Below, one piece after another: positions 8,090 to 15,637 of a stretch of DNA of 46,326 nucleotides. The notes under the pieces are model-generated. The model had not been told where the DNA came from. It saw only the letters and a program-made list of their open reading frames with translations, and did not search any database. How positions within the stretch are numbered: position 1 is the stretch's first letter; every line of letters begins with the position of its first letter. Origin of the DNA: a virus; the IMG/VR virus record IMGVR_UViG_3300037099_000186, positions 1 through 46,326 of that record; one strand, 5' to 3'. The position numbers and the translations under genes are program-made.

Positions 8090-8596
8090 TCATTTCCTGT
8101 TCATCGATCCCACCCAAGCGTTGATCTTGACCTTATCCCACTCGGCAAAATCTGTCACTCGTCTACCGTTTTGTCCTAGCTTGAGAACGTTCATCGTCCT
8201 GTGCCAACCTTCCCACAGGTCGTAACCGTCGATGCGTTTGACAACGATTATCGGTTCATTGTGACCGTCTGCTGACGCACGTTTCTTCTGCACTTGCATG
8301 CGTTCTGCATCGTTGTAAACGCCGCTGGGATTTGCATCTCCGAATTCACGTTCCTCGAAATGTTTTAACGTGTTAAACGAAAAATCTGTTGGTCTGACGT
8401 TGATGACCTGTAGTTTCCAATCGAGCCTGTTGAGTTGCGTGAACAACTTGTCGTCTGATCCACGAAACAAGTCGTGCATAACGTATTCAGGAATGTTCGA
8501 GTACTTCTGGTGCAGTTGTCTGTAGAGACCCTTCATCCTCATTTCGTTCACGAGCTCGATGAATTCTCTCAATAGAACAACATCACCATCGATCAT
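8090..8596 (-). CDS. ParB/sulfiredoxin-like domain protein (putative)
   Basis: 168 residues. The C-terminal segment NEPIIVVKRIDGYDLWEGWH followed by RTMNVLKLG recalls the ParB/Srx-like fold (I-V-V-x-R-x-D-G-Y-x-L-x-E-G-x-H-R). The N-terminal half is helical (LLREFIELVNEMRM). ParB-like phage proteins can be nucleases or DNA-binding proteins. It leads a small operon with the 55-residue protein and the nucleotidyltransferase. The assignment rests on the motif only. Confidence 0.5.
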   Translation of the reverse strand: MIDGDVVLLREFIELVNEMRMKGLYRQLHQKYSNIPEYVMHDLFRGSDDKLFTQLNRLDWKLQVINVRPTDFSFNTLKHFEEREFGDANPSGVYNDAERMQVQKKRASADGHNEPIIVVKRIDGYDLWEGWHRTMNVLKLGQNGRRVTDFAEWDKVKINAWVGSMNRK

Positions 8597-8618
8597 TCAA
8601 GTAAATATTGATCATCGT

Positions 8619-8783
8619 TCAACGCCAGAGCTTCTGATCATTCAAGTAGCGCGCTCGCCGTCGTTTTTTCTTTTTGTCTTCCTCGCTTTCGTCGATTTCT
8701 TCGTTGTCGCGAAAGTTCTTGTATAAAACGATCATCGCGATGACGACGATAGCAATTCCAGTGAGCTTTATCCTGTTGTGCAT
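8619..8783 (-). CDS. Small single-pass membrane protein
   Basis: 54 residues from ATG 8783. One hydrophobic segment (LTGIAIVVIAMIVLY, residues 7-21) is followed by a highly charged tail with KKKKRRRAR. A Shine-Dalgarno-like AAGGATAG lies 6-7 nt upstream. It fills an otherwise empty 250-bp gap. The function is unknown. Confidence 0.55.
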   Translation of the reverse strand: MHNRIKLTGIAIVVIAMIVLYKNFRDNEEIDESEEDKKKKRRRARYLNDQKLWR

Positions 8784-8849
8784 TTCTAGCTATCCTTGTT
8801 ACGGTATACACCATGATTGTACGTTGTTTTTATTTACCGTGACAGTACG

Positions 8850-9152
8850 TTACCCTCCACCGCCTCCACCACGACCTGAGTCGTTGTTCGATTTGTTGTT
8901 CGTTGAAACACCTCTCATCTCACCGTAGCCTACGTTCTTGGGCCTCTCGTCATCATCAAGACCACGATCGCCAGCATCATTACGCGAATTCATGCCTTTT
9001 GGTAGGTCCAACGTTCCTAAATTGCGTGGTCTTGTGTCAGCCATTTTATCTGGTACGTTGTACACGTGTTCAACGTTATCGACTGGCCAACCGTAGACAG
9101 CCTTTGCAGCCTCCTTTATCAAATTTCGTAACGTTGATAATCTCATCCTCAT
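8850..9152 (-). CDS. Hypothetical protein with LRxxIxEA N-terminus and glycine tail
   Basis: 100 residues. The N-terminal helix MRMRLSTLRNLIKEAAK resembles the N-terminus of the 315-residue protein at 28.5-29.4 kb (KLGLLRSYINEAV). The rest is polar, Asn/Asp/Pro rich and probably disordered, ending in GRGGGGGG. The shared helix followed by disorder suggests a common targeting or assembly signal. It starts 4 nt after the nucleotidase stop. Confidence 0.6.
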   Translation of the reverse strand: MRMRLSTLRNLIKEAAKAVYGWPVDNVEHVYNVPDKMADTRPRNLGTLDLPKGMNSRNDAGDRGLDDDERPKNVGYGEMRGVSTNNKSNNDSGRGGGGGG

Positions 9153-9156
9153 TCAT

Positions 9157-9744
9157 CTAACTATCGTTGCGTTGCTTGATAGATTCAACGCATTCGATAG
9201 CGTGATCGTAATTGCGTGCCGTTAGTACGTTAACGTTATGTCGATAATTCCATGATCGACTAATCAACACGGCGTATTCTGGAAACGATGTGCAGTGTGC
9301 AATGTTATCATCGATCAACACGTTGCCCTTGATGATGTTCTTTTGCGAAGTGAAGATGATGTCACGTGCATTGAATCCGAAGTGCTTCTCCAGCCACTTT
9401 GTCCTATCATAACACCACGTACGTGATTGAACGTATTGAACGTAAGGTGCTGTCACAACTGTTATATCACCTAATGTTTGCAACCTTTCAACGAAAGACA
9501 ACGCTCCATCGTATGGTTTGATTGCATGAGCAAAACCAGCACATTCAGACGCATTGTGTATGATTTCAATGTCTTCGCCATTGAATGCTGGACAAGTTTC
9601 TAATGTGAATCCTTCTACGTCATATTCGGTAACGATTCCCAATTCTGTGACTACGCCACGAACGTCACGTGAATCATTGACGTATTCGAGAATAAGACCA
9701 ATATAATCGGCGATCACACCATCGCAATCGAGTAGAATCCTCAT
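9157..9744 (-). CDS. HAD-family 5'(3')-deoxyribonucleotidase-like phosphatase
   Basis: 195 residues. HAD motif I DCDGVIADY (residues 6-14), motif II TVVTAP, and a late KGNVLIDDN with the acidic motif IV match the NT5C/5' nucleotidase group. These enzymes dephosphorylate deoxynucleoside monophosphates and adjust nucleotide pools during phage replication. The ATG at 9744 is 6 nt from a -10 element, so the message may be leaderless. Confidence 0.82.
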   Translation of the reverse strand: MRILLDCDGVIADYIGLILEYVNDSRDVRGVVTELGIVTEYDVEGFTLETCPAFNGEDIEIIHNASECAGFAHAIKPYDGALSFVERLQTLGDITVVTAPYVQYVQSRTWCYDRTKWLEKHFGFNARDIIFTSQKNIIKGNVLIDDNIAHCTSFPEYAVLISRSWNYRHNVNVLTARNYDHAIECVESIKQRNDS

Positions 9745-9750
9745 GGAAGC

Positions 9751-9780
9751 ACCATACCAGTGTTTGTTGTTGCTTTACAC
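9751..9780 (-). promoter_or_regulatory. Phage promoter (GTGTAA-18-TATGGT)
   Basis: -35 GTGTAA, 18 bp, -10 TATGGT, then 6 nt to ATG 9744. The -35 overlaps the stop codon of the preceding gene. Confidence 0.5.
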
Positions 9781-10038
9781 ATCGCTGATCACGTTTAGCA
9801 TTGCAACGTTAGCCCACCCAGAACCGTGAGGTCCGACAATATACACACAGTTCGTGTGCCTTCCATCAATGCTGACAACGATTGCGCAGTCGTACTCTTC
9901 AAGGTAACCTGTTATGCGTTGATCACCGTTGTCTATCATCACCGTGTTATCATTGTACAAATACATTGGATAGACACCAAACTCAATATACGGCGAAACA
10001 AGATGACCAACTTTGAATGATTTATGCAATCGTTGCAC
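9775..10038 (-). CDS. Hypothetical protein
   Basis: 87 residues from GTG 10038, 7 nt after the preceding stop. It looks like a small beta-rich domain (VSPYIEFGVYPMYLY, CVYIVGPHGSGWANV), possibly SH3-like. I recognise no family. It is the last gene of the leftward operon that begins with the VWA gene. Confidence 0.55.
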   Translation of the reverse strand: MQRLHKSFKVGHLVSPYIEFGVYPMYLYNDNTVMIDNGDQRITGYLEEYDCAIVVSIDGRHTNCVYIVGPHGSGWANVAMLNVISDV

Positions 10039-10045
10039 GGAGAAG

Positions 10046-10306
10046 CTACTTCGTTTGCCATTGCGAGTCTGGAATGCATGATATTGCGATTGAGCTTGAT
10101 GAAGAGATGACCGACCAACACGTTACGTTCCTGAGCGAATCGTGCAAAACGTTGGTGTGCATGTATTCATGCTTGAAATCGTGTTCTATCACGTCGAAAT
10201 TTGGCACACGACCATCTGCATTTGCTCTGTTGTCATCATAGTTCATGAATGCAAGAGCCGCGAACGCGATGAAAGCAACGGCGGTAGCAATGAACGTGTA
10301 TTTCAT
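10046..10306 (-). CDS. Small secreted or membrane-anchored hypothetical protein
   Basis: 86 residues. The N-terminal hydrophobic stretch FIATAVAFIAFAALAFM after a basic start is a signal anchor or signal peptide; the remainder is polar with two cysteines. It shares ATGA with the stop of the upstream membrane protein. The function is unknown. Confidence 0.6.
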   Translation of the reverse strand: MKYTFIATAVAFIAFAALAFMNYDDNRANADGRVPNFDVIEHDFKHEYMHTNVLHDSLRNVTCWSVISSSSSIAISCIPDSQWQTK

Positions 10307-10551
10307 TTAACTTCCAACGCATCTTTAGGCGTCATGTCATCATCATCGTCATCATTGTGAAACAACGTTTTATATGCAACGATCATTTCATCGATGATCC
10401 TTAACACACACCACGATGAAACAACGTAGAATGCTCCATTCGTTGCTGATTCACGTTTCAGAATAATTCCAATTATAAAAAATATCATTGCGAGACCAAA
10501 CAACAACGCTTGAACGTTCCCGTGCGGCAAGCGTTTTACATTCTTTTTCAT
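10303..10551 (-). CDS. Small two-TM membrane protein
   Basis: 82 residues. ATG 10551 is chosen because it shares ATGA with the stop of the VWA gene; a GTG at 10557 is the alternative. There are two hydrophobic segments (ALLFGLAMIFFIIGIIL and the FYVVSSWCVL region), then an acidic DDDDDD run near the C-terminus. It is part of the operon headed by the VWA/metallopeptidase gene. Confidence 0.6.
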   Translation of the reverse strand: MKKNVKRLPHGNVQALLFGLAMIFFIIGIILKRESATNGAFYVVSSWCVLRIIDEMIVAYKTLFHNDDDDDDMTPKDALEVK

Positions 10552-11945
10552 CGCCACGCTCCCTTCAACGATCGTTCGTTCGTCATGTGGACCTGCGTTT
10601 CGTTCGTGTCAAACGCTAGCTTGCAATCCTTACCGAGAACCCACGCTCTCTTCACTCGTGATGATATGGGTTTGGGAGCTTGACCATCAGTGAGGATTAT
10701 GATGCCGTCCCACCTTCCTCGATTCTTTGGATCGTTCACAACCCTCGTGGGTGCGCTGAAATCCGTTCCACCACCACGAACCCGTTGTAGCTTCGGTCGC
10801 ATGCCCTTCTTCCATTCGTAGAGGTCCTTGGGACCCGTGTGACAGTCGAAGTGACACAACGTGATGCTCGTCTTTCGCGTCAACGTGTCCAATTCACCGA
10901 AGAACGTTTCGAGCATGCCATCATCGACTGATCCAGATTCATCAACGGCGACGAATATCTTTGCGATGTACCCTCGTTTTGTACCGGGATGAATGTACGG
11001 GTAGCGCCTATTGATTCGTTTGATCGATGACGTTCGCATGCCACGTAACGTTGAACCGACGAACTGCTTGAGCACCGACCGCCAGTCAACGATCCTGCTC
11101 ACGGAGCGTCGTATCTCTTGACGTAGTTCTGATGGTATGTCACCCCACGATGACGAGTCAGCGCGGTTCACAGCACCCTCAATGATTCCCTTGATCTTGC
11201 TTTCAACGTACTCTCGCATCTCGTCTGGAACATCATCCCAACCATCGTGGTCATCACCACCGATGATCACGTATTGTTTGCCATCTAGATGGTTTTCATG
11301 AGCAAATTCTCGTAGCTTCTTAAAGTACCACTCTGAACACTCCTCAGGCGGTAACTTTTCGATGAGGTCACATAACAACAACGTTGCTGCTTGCGATGCA
11401 GGATCGAGCTTTGCGAACCTGATCGGGTCGATATACGGTCGCTCGCCTGGAATCAGGCCTCCACTTGGTAGACACCGCCATTCTTGGCCGGGTTTTATGT
11501 TTTGAGGTTGCTTTGTGCGTTTCTTGATCAATGAATTGATTGCGAGATCTGTTCCTTTGTTCCAATCATCGTGTGGATTGCGACGACGAACGTTGAGATG
11601 ACCGTAGACGAGGTGATCGAACTCGTGCGTTAGCAGACCACGAATCTCAGACGCCGTCTTCGGTTCTTCAGTGATCTCGTCACCGTTTTTATCGGTGTAC
11701 GTTCCACCACCGAGGAACACCGGATTGAGGTACAGCACAACCTGATCTTCCTCAATGTCATACGTCACGCCCGCCGTTGGAAGGTCCAACGAGAACCTCT
11801 TCGCCACGTGGCGTGAGATTTCGCAGTAGAATGGCGAATCAGACAAGAACATCATGAGGTGCTTGTCGATATCATACGTTGGCTCACATGCAGTCCAACG
11901 CTTCGGTGCCTTCACGATTGTTGTCACAACCTTTTCATCAACCAT
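10548..11945 (-). CDS. VWA-domain protein with putative metallopeptidase domain (DUF2201-like)
   Basis: 465 residues. The N-terminal half carries a zinc HExxH motif (THEFDHLVYGH, residues 106-116), typical of the putative metallopeptidase of DUF2201. The C-terminal von Willebrand A-like domain begins with the MIDAS-type DESGS at 335-339 and includes GGGTDFSAP and LTDG. Such proteins work with MoxR AAA ATPases as chaperone-like remodelling pairs; a MoxR gene lies 8.5 kb upstream in the transcription sense. ATG 11945 lies 6 nt from a -10 element. Confidence 0.85.
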   Translation of the reverse strand: MVDEKVVTTIVKAPKRWTACEPTYDIDKHLMMFLSDSPFYCEISRHVAKRFSLDLPTAGVTYDIEEDQVVLYLNPVFLGGGTYTDKNGDEITEEPKTASEIRGLLTHEFDHLVYGHLNVRRRNPHDDWNKGTDLAINSLIKKRTKQPQNIKPGQEWRCLPSGGLIPGERPYIDPIRFAKLDPASQAATLLLCDLIEKLPPEECSEWYFKKLREFAHENHLDGKQYVIIGGDDHDGWDDVPDEMREYVESKIKGIIEGAVNRADSSSWGDIPSELRQEIRRSVSRIVDWRSVLKQFVGSTLRGMRTSSIKRINRRYPYIHPGTKRGYIAKIFVAVDESGSVDDGMLETFFGELDTLTRKTSITLCHFDCHTGPKDLYEWKKGMRPKLQRVRGGGTDFSAPTRVVNDPKNRGRWDGIIILTDGQAPKPISSRVKRAWVLGKDCKLAFDTNETQVHMTNERSLKGAWR

Positions 11946-11951
11946 GCTTAC

Positions 11952-11981
11952 ATCCTACCATCAGCTGTTGTTCGTTTGCAC
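11952..11981 (-). promoter_or_regulatory. Phage promoter (GTGCAA-18-TAGGAT)
   Basis: -35 GTGCAA, 18 bp, -10 TAGGAT, 6 nt to ATG 11945 of the VWA gene. A predicted leaderless start. Confidence 0.5.
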
Positions 11982-12087
11982 TTCGTCTACCGGCAACAAA
12001 CGTCGTTTGCGTTGAACAACAATTTAACAATTACGTGTTGATCAATGTGATTATCATGTGTGAAAACATGAAATAATACGTTCATTT

Positions 12088-12150
12088 CTAACAACATATA
12101 GAATTCTTTGGCGATTGATGCACCCATTCAATGATGTCACATTGTTTCAT
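12088..12150 (-). pseudogene. Decayed first residues of an array gene (cluster 1, last copy)
   Basis: A 20-codon remnant whose first 11 residues read MKQCDIIEWVH, clearly derived from the family start MKPGDLIEWVY, before it runs into unrelated sequence and a stop. Its ATG overlaps the stop of the intact copy upstream in the usual ATGA way, so the coupling signal has outlived the gene. Left of it, 11982-12087 holds nothing I recognise. Confidence 0.6.
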
Positions 12151-12479
12151 CGATGTTCTCCGACGATGCGTGGAACAACCACGATCGACGTCTTGTGCCA
12201 GGATGACGAGATCTGCGTTATCCTCACACGCGTGGAACAACCAACTCCCACTCCCACTCCGTTGTCTTCATAAAGGCAATGCGCGTCATCCACGAGCGCG
12301 TGGAACAACCCATTTGGGTTCAGCCACACGTAGAACTCGTCGGTGATCGAGATGAGGACTGCGGGATGAACGCCGATTGGAATCCAATTCTTCATCAACG
12401 TTGACCAGATTCGTTCACGTTCGGAAACGGGTTGAGAACCACGTTTGTACACCCATTCAATCAAATCACCTGGTTTCAT
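12147..12479 (-). CDS. Array-family small protein, cluster 1 copy A (two variable segments)
   Basis: 110 residues of the MKPGDLIEWVY family. Conserved core: residues 1-11, then a variable polar stretch, WST-M, WIPIGVHP, ISITDEFY, WLNPNGLFHA and VDD. After the core this copy has two variable segments instead of one, separated by an extra copy of the 13-bp repeat. The repeat GGTTGTTCCACGC is read as GLFHA, then CSTRV, then VVPR, i.e. in all three frames. The tail IVGEHR encodes GGAGAA, a ribosome site for the next copy. The family function is unknown; it may be an SH3-like beta barrel. Confidence 0.75.
   Translation of the reverse strand: MKPGDLIEWVYKRGSQPVSERERIWSTLMKNWIPIGVHPAVLISITDEFYVWLNPNGLFHALVDDAHCLYEDNGVGVGVGCSTRVRITQISSSWHKTSIVVVPRIVGEHR
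12168..12310 (-). repeat. Three 13-bp direct repeats flanking two variable segments
   Basis: GCGTGGAACAACC occurs exactly at 12168-12180, 12230-12242 and 12298-12310, separated by 49 and 55 bp of unrelated sequence. All three lie inside copy A of the array gene and are read in different frames. The second segment contains a short CCCACT microsatellite. Confidence 0.85.
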
Positions 12480-12750
12480 TGAAGCGCCTCATGACGCGTG
12501 GAACAACCGACGGTGGGGGCCATCGACGAGTGGACCTCGTCATGTCATCCACGCACGCATGGAACAACCCCTCCGGGGTCAACCAAGAGTAGAACTCGTC
12601 GGTGATCGAAATGAGCATTATGGGTTGAACGTCGATGGAAATCCAGCGATGCATTGGCGTCGACCAGAGTTTGGCATCTTTGTGAACGGGTTGAGAATTA
12701 TATTGATACACCCACTCAATGAGGTCACCGGGTTTCGGTTCTGTGTTCAC
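12466..12750 (-). CDS. Array-family small protein, cluster 1 copy B
   Basis: 94 residues from GTG 12750; the N-terminus is MNTEPKPGDLIEWVY. The core is as in the other copies (WSTPMHRW, ISITDEFYSWL, GLFHACVDD). The variable segment is MTRSTRRWPPPS, then VVPR. The tail (VMRRFNETR) differs from the usual VGEHR; it supplies a GAGGCG ribosome site and overlaps copy A by 14 bp. Repeats lie at 12496-12508 and 12557-12569. Confidence 0.72.
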   Translation of the reverse strand: MNTEPKPGDLIEWVYQYNSQPVHKDAKLWSTPMHRWISIDVQPIMLISITDEFYSWLTPEGLFHACVDDMTRSTRRWPPPSVVPRVMRRFNETR

Positions 12751-12754
12751 TCTA

Positions 12755-12955
12755 TCACCATTTTGCAGCCACGATCAATCCACCAATGATCCCAGCGATC
12801 AAGAACGCCACGAGATCGGTGTTGCACATTGCCGCCATAGACCATGCGAACCCGCCGGCAATGAAACCTATCCACGTACCGACCATGTATTTGAATCCCT
12901 TTGGAAACAGCATGAATAATCCTAAACACACCAATGCACACTCGATGATGCCCAT
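12755..12955 (-). CDS. Small membrane protein
   Basis: 66 residues from ATG 12955 (a TTG at 12997 would add 14). Three hydrophobic helices are visible (IIECALVCLGLFMLF, WIGFIAGGFAWSMAAM, LVAFLIAGIIGGLIVAA) with few charges. It is inserted between array copies B and C of cluster 1. The function is unknown; its size would allow a holin- or superinfection-exclusion-like role, but nothing specific supports this. Confidence 0.6.
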   Translation of the reverse strand: MGIIECALVCLGLFMLFPKGFKYMVGTWIGFIAGGFAWSMAAMCNTDLVAFLIAGIIGGLIVAAKW

Positions 12956-13114
12956 GGCAACAATCGTAACACGTATCAAGGCTACGTTGCACAGCAAATT
13001 TTACGTGGAACGATGTTTAAGAGAAGACGTTGTGGATACGTCAACGCTAGATGTCATCAACACGCGTTGAACAATCGTATTCGTGTCGCTAGGTTGCGGT
13101 CAACATACAATGCG

Positions 13115-13312
13115 TCATCCACGCGCATGGAATAAACCCTTCGGACTCAGCCATATATAGGACTCGTCAGTGATCGAGATGAGGACGGCGGGATGAACAC
13201 CGATGGGAATATAACGTTTCATCGGTGTTGACCAGAGTTCCTCATTTTCATCGACTGGTTGAGAATTACGTCCGTACACCTACTCGATGAGGTCACCTGG
13301 TTCGGGTTTCAT
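13115..13312 (-). pseudogene. Array-family copy C, inactivated
   Basis: Starts ATG 13312 (ATGA with the stop of copy D) and reads MKPEPGDLIE, then a TAG where all other copies have TGG for Trp. The remaining core is intact (WSTPMKRY, IPIGVHPAVLISITDE, GLFHAR) before a 2-bp loss in the VDD codons gives an early stop. Degenerate repeats remain at 13064-13076 and 13125-13137. From 12998 to 13060 nothing else is recognisable. Confidence 0.75.
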
Positions 13313-13587
13313 CGATGTTCTCCGACAACGCGCGGAACGACCCCAAACCGCCCCATCCCTAACATTCCTAACATTCCAACCGTTGTGTCATCCGCGCGCG
13401 CATGAAACAACCCATCTGAGGTCAGCCAAGAATAAAACTCGTCGGTGATCGAGACGAGAATCACGGGATGAACATCAATTGAAACATAGCAATTCATCGG
13501 CGTTGACCAAAGCTTCTCACCCTTATAAACGGGTCGAGAATCAGATTTGTACACCCACTCAATGAGGTCACCGGGTTCGGGTTTCAT
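13309..13587 (-). CDS. Array-family small protein, cluster 1 copy D
   Basis: 92 residues from ATG 13587, which overlaps the stop of the upstream gene (TGATG). The core is intact (KPEPGDLIEWVY, SRPVYKGEKLWS, ISITDEFYSWLTSDGLFHAR). The variable segment TTVGMLGMLGMGRFG contains a small internal repeat (a CATTCCTAA microsatellite on the plus strand). It ends VVPRVVGEHR; the tail DNA gives GGAGAA before the next ATG. Confidence 0.75.
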   Translation of the reverse strand: MKPEPGDLIEWVYKSDSRPVYKGEKLWSTPMNCYVSIDVHPVILVSITDEFYSWLTSDGLFHARADDTTVGMLGMLGMGRFGVVPRVVGEHR

Positions 13588-13892
13588 CAATCATTGAACA
13601 CCGTGATGATGATTGCACCTTCGCACGACTGGTACTTCCACCATACTAACTCGCCTGCTCGTCGTTTCTCATCTGTCATCACGAACAGTAATTCTTCGCC
13701 TGATTTGTGACTGATGATCGTAAAACCGACGTCATCGTTGTTCTCCCACAGCTTTTTGTGCACGTCACGTGACAGTCGTTGCGAACTGAGCGTGCTTATC
13801 TCAACGCATCCTTGACCATCAGGTTTCCAATAAAACAACGCACCTGCGTGACATGGTACGCTAAAATCAGGTTTCCTGTTAGGAATTTGCAT
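13587..13892 (-). CDS. Hypothetical protein
   Basis: 101 residues. Beta-rich with several Trp (YWKPDGQGC, WWKYQS) and a central KSGEELLFVM strand. It overlaps the RNA ligase gene upstream by 14 bp and array copy D downstream by one base. No family is recognised. Confidence 0.6.
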   Translation of the reverse strand: MQIPNRKPDFSVPCHAGALFYWKPDGQGCVEISTLSSQRLSRDVHKKLWENNDDVGFTIISHKSGEELLFVMTDEKRRAGELVWWKYQSCEGAIIITVFND

Positions 13893-14766
13893 TACCTGTG
13901 TTTTCTCCGTTCTTCAATGAGTTCACCAACCTGTTCTTGAACATCCTCGCCGTTGTGGCGCCTATCGCTTTTCGAGCGTCCTTGCTATCAATTATCTCGC
14001 CGTTTGCTTCACGAAGAACATCATCTAACATCTCTGCAATCACGATCTTCGTGTCCTCAAGGCGTGTTGCATTCAACTTCGAAAGCACGTGATCGAGCCG
14101 CGTTTCAGTCACCCATTCACCGGCAATTGCTTCAGCGGCTTCTAACACCGCAAGCTTCTGTGGATCATCAACGCCTCGCGGCGTCTTTGTCTCACGTTCC
14201 TCGTCGCGTTTGTGCTTCGAGATGACACGTTCATCGTTGTTACAACGTAGTTCATGCAACGGACGAATGACGATTCCTTCACGCGGTTGAATGCCATCAA
14301 TTCCATTTCGACGCGATTGAACGGACGGAGCGTCTCGTTGTTCATCGAACCAAGCGACAGTCGCTGGTCCCTTTTCGTACGGAACGAATTCGAGACCGAG
14401 GCTCTCAACGACCTGCTGCGCATTTGGAATGTTTAACCACGATTCATTGAACTTCACGTCAAATGCAGTGAATCGTAATTTCTTTCCATAACGGTTCGAA
14501 CGTGCTTGAATTGCACCGCCGTAACCTTCGCCAAATACTACGAGCTCGTGTTCACCGTACAGTTCTTTAAACTTATTCGTCAACGCTTCAACGTCAAACA
14601 ACGATGCGAATGTCGCAAGTTTGATGCATCCTGGAAAGAACGTGAGCCTTCCCTCCTTCCAGGAAACGTGGGTCGACGTACCGTCCAATTTCTCGAGTGC
14701 ATACGCTTCGCGAAATAAAAGGATCGTTTGTTCCTTGTACAGGTTCTGTATGTGTAGGTATCCCAC
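13879..14766 (-). CDS. rnlB: T4 Rnl2-like RNA ligase
   Basis: 295 residues. Rnl2-type motifs appear in order: IQNLYKEQT near the N-terminus, motif I EKLDGT with Lys26 as the likely nucleotidyl acceptor, motif III VFGEGYGG at 77-84, motif IIIa FTAFDV, motif IV REGIVIRP at 162-169 and motif V ISKHKRDE at 182-189. The C-terminal helical domain fits Rnl2 (334 residues in T4). Start GTG 14766 is supported by GAAAGGA upstream and by alignment of the N-terminus with the family. Rnl2 seals nicks in duplex RNA, complementary to the Rnl1-like ligase. Confidence 0.88.
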   Translation of the reverse strand: MGYLHIQNLYKEQTILLFREAYALEKLDGTSTHVSWKEGRLTFFPGCIKLATFASLFDVEALTNKFKELYGEHELVVFGEGYGGAIQARSNRYGKKLRFTAFDVKFNESWLNIPNAQQVVESLGLEFVPYEKGPATVAWFDEQRDAPSVQSRRNGIDGIQPREGIVIRPLHELRCNNDERVISKHKRDEERETKTPRGVDDPQKLAVLEAAEAIAGEWVTETRLDHVLSKLNATRLEDTKIVIAEMLDDVLREANGEIIDSKDARKAIGATTARMFKNRLVNSLKNGENTGNANS

Positions 14767-14864
14767 TGATCGATCCTTTCTACTAGTTCATGTCGATGTT
14801 TCTATCGCCACGTGCAATTTACAAATGATTGATGATAATCATGTCGCGACGATTTTTCATAAAC

Positions 14865-15053
14865 TTAGTACATTCCTCGATCGATGAATTTCTTTTTGAT
14901 GTCTTTACGAGTGATCGACCAGTATATAAGGTTCGCAAGTTGCCTGTGTGACATTGTTTCTATGTCACGTTTGAGGTTAATGAACCTCGCTAGGCGAATC
15001 AGGTTCTCGTGCTGTGATTTCTTCAATTGACCGCGAGAGATCATGTTCGCCAC
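14865..15053 (-). CDS. Small conserved phage-type helical protein
   Basis: 62 residues from GTG 15053, with AAGGTGG 7 nt upstream (ATG 15044 is possible). Helical and basic: QLKKSQHENLIRLARFI, then MSHRQLANLIYWSIT, a pattern found in other phage small proteins. It may bind nucleic acid; unproven. Confidence 0.6.
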   Translation of the reverse strand: MANMISRGQLKKSQHENLIRLARFINLKRDIETMSHRQLANLIYWSITRKDIKKKFIDRGMY

Positions 15054-15066
15054 GCGAGCGCCACCT

Positions 15067-15261
15067 TCACTTCTTCGTCACTGCGTCTATGAATGCTATC
15101 GCTGCATCACGTAACAGCATTGCGTCCTTAGGAGTCAACGTGTACTTCACCGTTCTCGTTGGATTGTACCTGGGTTGCATTTCGAACGTGAATTCACCGT
15201 TCGTTGCGACGATTCCTGGATCAACAATGGCCATCTGAATCGTCTTGGGATTGTCTGTCAT
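15067..15261 (-). CDS. Hypothetical protein
   Basis: 64 residues, beta strands (GEFTFEMQPRY, TVKYTLTP) followed by one helix (AMLLRDAAIAFIDAV). It has its own promoter just upstream with a leader of only about 4 nt. No family is recognised. Confidence 0.55.
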   Translation of the reverse strand: MTDNPKTIQMAIVDPGIVATNGEFTFEMQPRYNPTRTVKYTLTPKDAMLLRDAAIAFIDAVTKK

Positions 15262-15271
15262 GGTGATCGCT

Positions 15272-15300
15272 ACAGTAATCCATCGGTGATCGTGTTACAC
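15272..15300 (-). promoter_or_regulatory. Phage promoter (GTGTAA-17-TACTGT)
   Basis: -35 GTGTAA, 17 bp, -10 TACTGT; the ATG 15261 is 10 nt beyond the -10. Confidence 0.5.
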
Positions 15301-15313
15301 CATTCATGGAGCG

Positions 15314-15637
15314 TTATACGAACAGGTGCCATACGTACGCAGCGAGAAGGAGCGCTGGATACAAGGCGATCACATTTGTAACGTTCTTAACGCTTCCTTT
15401 TATCATTTTTTCATCAAATGAACTTGCTTCAGTTTTGTCATGACTTGCGTCCATTGTTACAACGTGAATGAAGTTAAGTACGATGAGTAGACCGATGGCA
15501 TTACTGAAGGTGATCACATGCGTCGTGAACCTGTTCAGAATGAACCACGACCATAACGTGGTGAGCACGTACGCAGCGACTAAGTACTGAACAACGCCAC
15601 TAGCGATGGCAATGAGAAACAACGCGATTTTTTTCAT
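15314..15637 (-). CDS. Multi-pass membrane protein
   Basis: 107 residues with three predicted membrane helices (ALFLIAIASGVVQYLVAA, NAIGLLIVLNFIHVV, NVIALYPALLLAAYVW). It shares ATGA with the stop of the SUMF1-like gene, so the two are co-translated. The function is unknown. Confidence 0.65.
   Translation of the reverse strand: MKKIALFLIAIASGVVQYLVAAYVLTTLWSWFILNRFTTHVITFSNAIGLLIVLNFIHVVTMDASHDKTEASSFDEKMIKGSVKNVTNVIALYPALLLAAYVWHLFV

Noticed and set aside
12168-12310. CRISPR-like array (13-bp repeats, 49-55 bp spacers)
   Set aside because: The repeat is short, lies inside open reading frames, occurs in pairs around each gene tail rather than as an array, and no cas gene is present.
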